Part shown: piece by piece, positions 58,213 through 64,000 of the stretch
Numbering within the stretch: the first letter of the stretch is position 1
How the letters are laid out: each line of letters begins with the position of its first letter
Source: Falsiroseomonas selenitidurans
GTDB taxonomy: Bacteria > Pseudomonadota > Alphaproteobacteria > Acetobacterales > Acetobacteraceae
Length of the DNA stretch: 64,000 bases
Direction of reading: 5' to 3'
NCBI RefSeq assembly: GCF_012103215.1
Contig: NZ_JAAVNE010000021.1
Location: 1-64,000, forward strand
Notes under the pieces: model-generated
The model's database searches: none
Told to the model about the DNA's origin: nothing
The model's input: the letters and a program-made list of their open reading frames with translations, nothing else
Translations under genes and position numbers: made by a program

Positions 58213-59181
58213 ATGACAAGCCGCCGCACCCTGATCGCCGCCAGCGCCGGCCTCGCCGCGATGGGCCTGTCCCGCCGCGCGATGGCCCAGCAATTGTTCG
58301 ACAGCATGTTCATCTTCGTCCCCGCCGGCCCCGGCGGCGGCTGGGACGGGCTGGGCCGCGCCATCGAGCAGGCGTCGCGCACCGCCGGCCTGGTCGGCAG
58401 CTTCCAGTTCGAGAATGTCGGCGGCGCCGGCGGCATGGTCGGCCTGCCCCGCTTCATCAGCCAGCGCCGCGGGCGCGGCAATGCGCTGCTGGTCGGCGGC
58501 GCGGTGATGGTCGGCGCCGGCATCACCAACCGCACCCCCGTCAGCATCCGCGACGTGGTGCCGATCGCGCGCATGACGTCCGAGCCCGGCATCATCGTGG
58601 TGCCGGCCAGCAGCGACCTGCGCACCCTGGCGGACTTCACCAATGCGCTGAAGGCCAATCCGGGCGCCACCTCGGTGGCCGGCGGCAGCGCCGGCGGCAT
58701 CGACCACATCATCCTCGGCCTGATGCTGAAGCAGCTTGGCCGCAATGCGCGGGAGGCCAGCTACGTGGCGTTCGCCGGCGGCGGGCCGGCCCAGGCGGCG
58801 ATCCTGGGCGCGCAGGTGAAGGCCGGCATTTCCGGCGTCTCGGAATTCAGCGAGCAGGTGAAGGCCGGCCGCATGCGCGCGCTGGCCACCACCGGCGAGA
58901 CCCGCAGCCTGGAGGGCGTGCCGACGCTGAAGGAAAGCGGCATCGACATCGTCATGGGCAATTGGCGCGGCCTGTTCGGCGCGCCGGGCATCAGCGCCGC
59001 CCAGCGCCAGGCGCTGGTGGCCTATGTCACCGCCGTGCATGCCACCCCCGCCTGGCGCGAGATCGTGACCACGCGCGGCTGGGACGATGCCTTCCTGGTG
59101 GGCGACGCCTTCGCGCAGTTCATGCAGCGCGACCATGCGGATACCGAGCAGGTGCTGCGCGACATCGGCCTCGCCAGCTGA
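58213..59181 (+). CDS. tctC: Tricarboxylate-type solute receptor TctC
   Basis: 322 residues with GGAGGA before the ATG. Twin-arginine-type signal '[19 protein letters not shown]' to 'AMAQQ'. '[20 protein letters not shown]' (ligand loop 'PAGPGGGWD'), '[16 protein letters not shown]' and '[15 protein letters not shown]' fit the PBP group of TctC receptors. It binds a citrate-like or other carboxylate in the periplasm and delivers it to TctBA. Its stop shares a base with the tctB start (TGATG). Confidence 0.92.
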   Translation: MTSRRTLIAASAGLAAMGLSRRAMAQQLFDSMFIFVPAGPGGGWDGLGRAIEQASRTAGLVGSFQFENVGGAGGMVGLPRFISQRRGRGNALLVGGAVMVGAGITNRTPVSIRDVVPIARMTSEPGIIVVPASSDLRTLADFTNALKANPGATSVAGGSAGGIDHIILGLMLKQLGRNAREASYVAFAGGGPAQAAILGAQVKAGISGVSEFSEQVKAGRMRALATTGETRSLEGVPTLKESGIDIVMGNWRGLFGAPGISAAQRQALVAYVTAVHATPAWREIVTTRGWDDAFLVGDAFAQFMQRDHADTEQVLRDIGLAS

Positions 59182-59672
59182 TGCGCACGGCCAGGGCCGA
59201 CCTCGGCGCGGCGCTTTTCGTGCTGGGGCTCGGCCTGATGGCCGCCTGGCAGAGCCATGTGATCCCGCCTTCGCCGATCTACGCGCAGGTGGGGCCGACG
59301 CTGGTGCCCTGGCTGGTGACGGCGGTGCTGCTGGCGCTCGGCGTCGGGCTGACCGCCACCGCGCTGCGCGGTGGCTGGTCGCAGGACATCGAGGAACTGG
59401 CCGAGGCGCCGCCGCTGAACCGGCGGGCGCTGGCGCTGCTGCTGGCCGGGCTGCTGGCCAACCTCGTGCTGATCGTGCCGCTGGGCTTCACCGTCGCGGC
59501 GTCCGCGCAATTCGTGCTGGTGGCGGCGGCCTTCGGGTCGCGCGCCCTGCTGCGCAACCTGGTCATCGCCTTCATCGTCGCGCTGTCCGCCTATGGGCTT
59601 TTCGTGAAGGGCCTTGGCGTCAACATCGGCGCCGGGGTGGTCGAGGCGCTGGTCTTCGGAGAGCCCGGGTGA
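59181..59672 (+). CDS. tctB: TctB small membrane subunit
   Basis: 163 residues with four hydrophobic helices, the normal TctB form. '[19 protein letters not shown]' opens it and '[20 protein letters not shown]' lies near the end. Low sequence conservation is usual for this subunit; the call rests on size, topology and position between tctC and tctA, with TGATG overlaps at both ends. Confidence 0.9.
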   Translation: MRTARADLGAALFVLGLGLMAAWQSHVIPPSPIYAQVGPTLVPWLVTAVLLALGVGLTATALRGGWSQDIEELAEAPPLNRRALALLLAGLLANLVLIVPLGFTVAASAQFVLVAAAFGSRALLRNLVIAFIVALSAYGLFVKGLGVNIGAGVVEALVFGEPG

Positions 59673-61171
59673 TGAATGCGATCGACGGGCTGATGCTCGG
59701 GTTCGGCCATGCGCTGAGCCTGTCCAACCTCGGCTGGGCGCTGCTCGGCTGCTTCCTCGGCACGGCGATCGGCGTGCTGCCCGGCATCGGCCCGGCGCTG
59801 ACCATCGCGCTGCTGCTGCCCATCACCTTCTCGGTCTCCGCCACCGGCGCCTTCATCCTGTTCTGCGGCGTCTTCTACGGCGCCATGTATGGCGGCTCGA
59901 CCACCTCCATCCTGCTGAACACGCCGGGCGAATCAGGGTCCATCATCACCGCGCTGGAAGGGGCGAAGATGGCCCGCAGCGGCCGGGCGGGGCCGGCACT
60001 GGCCACGTCCGCCATCGGCAGCTTCGTCGCCGGCACGGTGGGCACGCTGGGCATCGCCTTCCTCGGGCCGATCGTGGTGGAGCTGGCACTCCAACTCGGC
60101 CCGGCCGAGTACTTCATGCTGATGGTGCTGTGCTTCGTCACCGTCTCCGCCGTGCTCGGCGGCTCCGCGCTGCGCGGGCTGACCAGCCTGGGCTTCGGCC
60201 TGCTGCTGGGGCTGGTGGGGGTGGATCTGCAGACCGGCCAGCCGCGCCTGACCTTCGGCGTGCCGGAATTGCTGGACGGGGTGAATGTGGTGCTGGTCGC
60301 CGTCGCGCTGTTCGCGGTGGGGGAGACGCTGTACCTCGCCTGGCGCCATGTGGAAGGGCCGGCGGTGGTGCGGCCGGTGGGCAGCATCATGATGACGCGG
60401 CAGGATTGGCGCCGGTCCTTCTGGCCCTGGATGCGCGGCGCGGGGCTCGGCTTTCCCTTCGGCGTGCTGCCGGCCGGCGGCACCGAGATGCCGACGATGC
60501 TGAGCTACTACATGGAGCGGAAGCTGGTGCGGCCGGAGCATGCCGAGGAATTCGGCACCAGCGGCGCGATCGAGGGCGTGGCGGGGCCGGAGGCGGCGAA
60601 CAATGCGGCGGCCGCCGGCGTGCTGGTGCCGATGCTGACGCTCGGCCTGCCGACCAGCGCGACCGCGGCCATCATGCTTTCCGCCTTCCAATCCTACGGC
60701 ATCCAGCCCGGGCCGCTGCTGTTCACCACCCAGGCGGACCTGGTGTGGACGCTGATCGCCAGCCTGTTCATCGCCAATGTCATGCTGGTGGTGCTGAACC
60801 TGCCGCTGGTCGGGCTGTGGGCGCGCATCCTGAAGATCCCGCAGCCGCAGCTCTATGCCGGCATCCTGGTCTTCGCGACCATCGGCACCTACGGCATCAG
60901 CAATTCCGTGGTGGATCTGGTGCTGCTGTACGGCATCGGCATCATCGCCATGTTCATGCGCCGCTTCGACTTCCCCGTGGCGCCGGTGGTGATCGGCATG
61001 ATCCTCGGCCCGATGGCGGAGAATGCGATGCGCCAGGCGCTGACCATCAGCCAGGGCGACTGGAGCGTCTTCGTGACGCGGCCGATCAGCCTGGTGATCC
61101 TGCTGCTGGCGCTGGCCGCCCTGGCGGGGCCGCGGCTCTATGGGGTGTGGGCGCGCCGCGCCTCGGCCTGA
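59672..61171 (+). CDS. tctA: TctA large membrane subunit
   Basis: 499 residues. '[20 protein letters not shown]', '[20 protein letters not shown]' and '[20 protein letters not shown]' then '[12 protein letters not shown]' are the hallmark TctA motifs. About twelve membrane helices. Couples the ion gradient to uptake of the solute handed over by TctC. Its last 34 bases overlap the convergent acyl-CoA ligase gene. Confidence 0.95.
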   Translation: MNAIDGLMLGFGHALSLSNLGWALLGCFLGTAIGVLPGIGPALTIALLLPITFSVSATGAFILFCGVFYGAMYGGSTTSILLNTPGESGSIITALEGAKMARSGRAGPALATSAIGSFVAGTVGTLGIAFLGPIVVELALQLGPAEYFMLMVLCFVTVSAVLGGSALRGLTSLGFGLLLGLVGVDLQTGQPRLTFGVPELLDGVNVVLVAVALFAVGETLYLAWRHVEGPAVVRPVGSIMMTRQDWRRSFWPWMRGAGLGFPFGVLPAGGTEMPTMLSYYMERKLVRPEHAEEFGTSGAIEGVAGPEAANNAAAAGVLVPMLTLGLPTSATAAIMLSAFQSYGIQPGPLLFTTQADLVWTLIASLFIANVMLVVLNLPLVGLWARILKIPQPQLYAGILVFATIGTYGISNSVVDLVLLYGIGIIAMFMRRFDFPVAPVVIGMILGPMAENAMRQALTISQGDWSVFVTRPISLVILLLALAALAGPRLYGVWARRASA

Positions 61172-62580
61172 TCCAGCATCGCCCGCAGCCGCGCCACCTC
61201 CACCTTGCCAAGCGCGGTGCGCGGCAGGGCGGGCAGGGTGAGCACGGCGCGGGGCAGCTTGAAGCGGGCGACCTGGCCTTCGAAATGCGCCAGCAGCCGC
61301 GCCGCGTCGAAGTCCGCTGCCGGCACCACCACGGCCACCGGCACCTCCCCCCAGCGCGGATCGGGGCGGCCGATGATGGCACCTTCGATGATGCCGGGGG
61401 CGCCGCGCAGCAGGCGCTCCAGCTCCGCCGGGTAGATGTTCTCCCCGCCCGAGATGATGACGTGCTTGAGCCGGTCGCTGAACCACCAGCGACCCTCGGC
61501 GTCGATGCGCCCCACATCGCCGGTGGCGAACCAGCCCTCGGCATCCAGCGCCGGCCGGTCCGGCCAGTAGCGGCGCAGCGTGGCGGGGCCGCGGATCTGG
61601 ATCTCGCCCTGCGTCGCGGGGCGGCCTTCGGCATCCACCAGCCGGGCCTCGGCATGGCGCGCCGGATGGCCGATGGAGCCCGGGGCGGCGAGCGCCTCCG
61701 CCCGGCTTTGCAGGATGGCGATGGGGCAGGTTTCCGTCGCGCCATAGACCTGCTGCACCGGGATGCCGCGCGCGTGGAAGGCTTCGATCAGCGGCACCGG
61801 CACGTCGGAGGAGCCGGCACCGATGGCGCGCAGGCCGGACAGGTCGGCGGCGGCCCAGCGCGGATGCGCGACCAGCGCCTGCATGATGGCCGGCACCAGC
61901 AGCGTCAGCGTCGGGCGGAGCTGGGCGACGGCGTCGAAGAAGCCGTCCGGGTCGAAGCGCGGCAGCAGCACCACCTCGGCGCCGGCCAGCAGCGCCGGCG
62001 TGGTCTGGATGTTCAGGCCGCCGACATGGAACAGCGGCAGCAGCGTCAGCACGCGGTCGGCCTCGGTGATCCCGAAGCCGGCGAGGGCGTTCCGCGCATT
62101 GGCGTGCAGCGCGCGCTGGTCCAGCACCGCGCCTTTCGGCCGGCCGGTGGTGCCGCTGGTATAGACCAGCAGCACCGGGTCGTCCGGCGTGCCATCATCC
62201 GGTGCCTCGCCCGGCGCGGCCAGGGTGGTCGCGTCCAGCGCCCGTTCATGCACGGATTGCGCGGCGGAAAGCATCTCCGGCGTTGCCAAAAGCAGCCTGG
62301 CGCCGGAATCCTCCAGGATGAAGCGCCACTCCGGCGGCGCCAGGCGCCAATTGAGCGGCAGCAGCATTGCGCCGAGCCGGGCGCAGGCGAACAGCGCGAC
62401 GATCTGCGCCGGGTGGTTCTGGCCGAGGAAGCCGACGCGGTCGCCCCGCGCCACGCCCTGTGCCGCCAGCGCCGCGGCCATCGCCGCGGCCTGCGCGTGC
62501 AGGGCGCCGTAGGTCAGCGCCGCCTCGCCGAAGCGCAGCGCTGGGCGATCCGGCGGATGCGCGGCAAGCCAGTGCCTCAT
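61138..62580 (-). CDS. AMP-forming acyl-CoA ligase
   Basis: 480 residues. ANL superfamily motifs: P-loop '[16 protein letters not shown]' near 140, '[10 protein letters not shown]', '[20 protein letters not shown]', '[20 protein letters not shown]' and the C-terminal lysine in 'LPRTALGKV'. It activates a carboxylic acid to acyl-AMP and then acyl-CoA. Neighbouring acyl-CoA dehydrogenase and TctCBA carboxylate uptake suggest a small acid-degradation locus; the acid is unknown. Confidence 0.92.
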   Translation of the reverse strand: MRHWLAAHPPDRPALRFGEAALTYGALHAQAAAMAAALAAQGVARGDRVGFLGQNHPAQIVALFACARLGAMLLPLNWRLAPPEWRFILEDSGARLLLATPEMLSAAQSVHERALDATTLAAPGEAPDDGTPDDPVLLVYTSGTTGRPKGAVLDQRALHANARNALAGFGITEADRVLTLLPLFHVGGLNIQTTPALLAGAEVVLLPRFDPDGFFDAVAQLRPTLTLLVPAIMQALVAHPRWAAADLSGLRAIGAGSSDVPVPLIEAFHARGIPVQQVYGATETCPIAILQSRAEALAAPGSIGHPARHAEARLVDAEGRPATQGEIQIRGPATLRRYWPDRPALDAEGWFATGDVGRIDAEGRWWFSDRLKHVIISGGENIYPAELERLLRGAPGIIEGAIIGRPDPRWGEVPVAVVVPAADFDAARLLAHFEGQVARFKLPRAVLTLPALPRTALGKVEVARLRAMLDQAEARRAHTP

Positions 62581-62728
62581 ACCCCGCGCACGAAGGCTTC
62601 ACCTTCGTGCCCCTCAGACGCCGGGCGGGCCGCCTCCGCGGCCCTTGGCTTCGCGGCACTGGCCGCGGCGCGCCTTCGCGCGCTCGGCCCTTCGGGCCGC
62701 AGCCCGGGCCCTTGTGCGCCACGAATCA
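62581..62728 (-). repeat. Multi-hairpin intergenic repeat, copy B
   Basis: Fills the gap between the dehydrogenase stop and the ligase start. On the - strand it begins TGATTCGTGGCGCACAAGG, then has stems at 62685-62690/62694-62699 (loop GAA), 62668-62673/62678-62683 (loop GAAG) and 62652-62657/62662-62667 (loop CAGT), the linker GCGAAGCCAAG, a 7-bp stem GGGCCGC/GCGGCCC, and a final 9-bp stem GCACGAAGG/CCTTCGTGC (62588-62610). Linkers CGAGCG, CGCCGCG and CGCGAAGCCAAG equal those of copy A. Confidence 0.78.
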
Positions 62729-63994
62729 CTGGTCCGTCTCGCCCTTCTCGTACAGCGCGTCGCGGCCGATGCGGTCGATGCAGAGCTCCGCCGTCCAGGG
62801 CAGCATCAGCGCGCCGCAGCGGCTGTCGCGGAAGATGCGTTCCAGCGGCAGGGATTTCAGCATGGCCTGGCCACCGCAGGTGCGGATGGCGAGGCTGGCG
62901 ATGGCCTGTGCATTCTCCATCACCGTGTGTTGCGCCGCCAGGGCGCGCAGCATCTGCTCCCGGGTCGGATCCGGCCCGGCTTCCGTGATCGCCTGGAACC
63001 ACAGCGCCTTGGTCTGTTCCAGCATCACGCGCATCTGCGCCACGGCGATCTGCTTGGTGGGGTACATGCGGCGCTGCACCGGCGGCGTGCCCGGCTGTTC
63101 GCCGCGCAGGTAGCGCACGCAGAAATCATAGGCCGCCTGCGCCAGGCCCATATAGGTGGGGCTCAGCGTGAGGAACATATGCGGCCAGCGCATCGCCGCC
63201 TGGAAGTACAGGCCGGGCGGCATCAGCGCCGCATCCTCCGCCACGAAGACATCCTCGAAGATCAGGGTGCGGGAGACGGTGCCGCGCATGCCGAGCGGGT
63301 CCCACTCCCCCGTCACGGAAACCCCCGGCGCATCCGCCGGCACGCCGAGATACAGCGTGTTCTTCCGCGACGCCTTCTCGCCCGGCAGCATCTCCGTGCA
63401 GAGGATGCCGTAGGTATCGGCATGGCCGGCGAGACTCGCAAAGATCTTCCTGCCGTTGATGCGAAAGCCGCCCTCCACGCGCTCCGCCGTGGTGCCGAAG
63501 GCCACCGCACCCGCCGCCGCCGCGCCGCCTTCCGAGAAGGGCTGCGAGAAGATTTTTCCCTGGCTCAGAATCGTGTCGTAGTGCAGCCGGCGGCGGCGGC
63601 GGTGTTCCGCGCGCGTCGAAGAATCCATCTCCAGGTCTTCGGTCAGCGCGCCGGTCCACAGCGTGCTGCACACATGCATGTTCCAGGTCAGCGCCGTCGC
63701 GCCGCAATAGCGGCCGAGTTCGGCGGCGGTCAGGCAATAGGCGCGGAAATCCGCCCCGAGCCCGCCCTCCTCCGCCGGGATGCAGATGCCCAGCAGGCCC
63801 TCGGCGTGCATGTCGCGGTAGTTGTCGATCGGGAAGCTCGCCTCCCGGTCCCAGCGCGCGGCGCGCGGCGCCAGCACGCGCTGTCCGAAATGGCGGGCGC
63901 GGGCGGTGAGCGCCGCCTCGAAGGGCGAAAGCCGGAAGGCCCGTGCCTCGAAGATCGGCGCATCGGCGACGAGGCCAGCGGGCAGCGCATCCAT
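62726..63994 (-). CDS. Acyl-CoA dehydrogenase
   Basis: 422 residues from ATG 63994; a GTG at the window edge (64000) would add two, and an earlier start outside cannot be excluded. The ACAD fold is clear: 'GLLGICIPAEEGGLGADFRA' and 'LTAAELGRYCGATALTWNMH' in the N-domain, 'SEGGAAAAGAVAFGTTAERV' with 'GGFRINGRKIFASLAGHAD' in the beta domain, and 'RTCGGQAMLKSLPLERIFRD' in the C-domain. It oxidises an acyl-CoA to the enoyl-CoA with FAD. Typical catalytic Glu placement could not be settled by eye. Upstream of the acyl-CoA ligase gene, separated by repeat copy B. Confidence 0.87.
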   Translation of the reverse strand: MDALPAGLVADAPIFEARAFRLSPFEAALTARARHFGQRVLAPRAARWDREASFPIDNYRDMHAEGLLGICIPAEEGGLGADFRAYCLTAAELGRYCGATALTWNMHVCSTLWTGALTEDLEMDSSTRAEHRRRRRLHYDTILSQGKIFSQPFSEGGAAAAGAVAFGTTAERVEGGFRINGRKIFASLAGHADTYGILCTEMLPGEKASRKNTLYLGVPADAPGVSVTGEWDPLGMRGTVSRTLIFEDVFVAEDAALMPPGLYFQAAMRWPHMFLTLSPTYMGLAQAAYDFCVRYLRGEQPGTPPVQRRMYPTKQIAVAQMRVMLEQTKALWFQAITEAGPDPTREQMLRALAAQHTVMENAQAIASLAIRTCGGQAMLKSLPLERIFRDSRCGALMLPWTAELCIDRIGRDALYEKGETDQ

Positions 63995-64000
63995 GCTCAC

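Overview
The window is about 70-74 percent G+C by eye, densely packed, and reads as chromosome of an alphaproteobacterium close to Acetobacteraceae (Roseomonas-like). This is an inference from very high GC, a petABC (Rieske, cytochrome b, cytochrome c1) operon, two Bug-type solute receptors, HyuA/HyuB genes, DUF4169 and many GTG/TTG starts. I see no rRNA, tRNA, phage, transposase or CRISPR array.

Layout. 1-2.8 kb: 3' end of a CCA-adding enzyme, an exporter-type ABC transporter and a Vat-type acetyltransferase. 2.8-10.5 kb: housekeeping and hydrolase genes (Tyr phosphatase, FAD oxidoreductase, metallo-beta-lactamase hydrolase, thioesterase, dienelactone hydrolase, YoaK, MTA phosphorylase, FAD monooxygenase). 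10.6-14.6 kb: petABC with a clear promoter and terminator, divergent from hemF. 14.7-17.5 kb: an IorAB-like molybdenum hydroxylase. 17.6-25.4 kb: a LysR regulator overlapping a single-domain response regulator, divergent from a tightly coupled hyuB-hyuA-aminotransferase-ThDP enzyme operon. 25.3-26.3 kb: a predicted Tae1-type peptidoglycan amidase with a one-base-overlapping periplasmic candidate immunity gene. 26.5-28.1 kb: DedA protein and an orphan Bug receptor. 28.4-35.3 kb: glgX divergent from treZ-treY, together a glycogen-to-trehalose route. 35.3-44.8 kb: ABC-F ATPase, HD protein, split UxaA-type lyase, a second class IV aminotransferase, a two-component system divergent from a DegP protease, and an oxaloacetate decarboxylase-like enzyme. 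44.9-49.3 kb: two MFS carriers, a DUF2892-YedE-YedE sulfur-transport-type operon and a nitroreductase. 49.5-56.6 kb: surface and secreted proteins (a 1704-residue FHA/TPS-like exoprotein, an EF-hand protein, a protein with four copies of one domain). 56.7-64 kb: APC permease, complete tctCBA, an acyl-CoA ligase and an acyl-CoA dehydrogenase.

The two most notable items are: (1) the orphan Tae1-like effector with its candidate immunity gene; (2) an intergenic multi-hairpin repeat present three times (near 2841, 17450 and 62581-62728), whose linkers are identical between two copies while the stems differ by base-pair-preserving changes. All calls rest on reading the translations and recalling family motifs; no database search was run.
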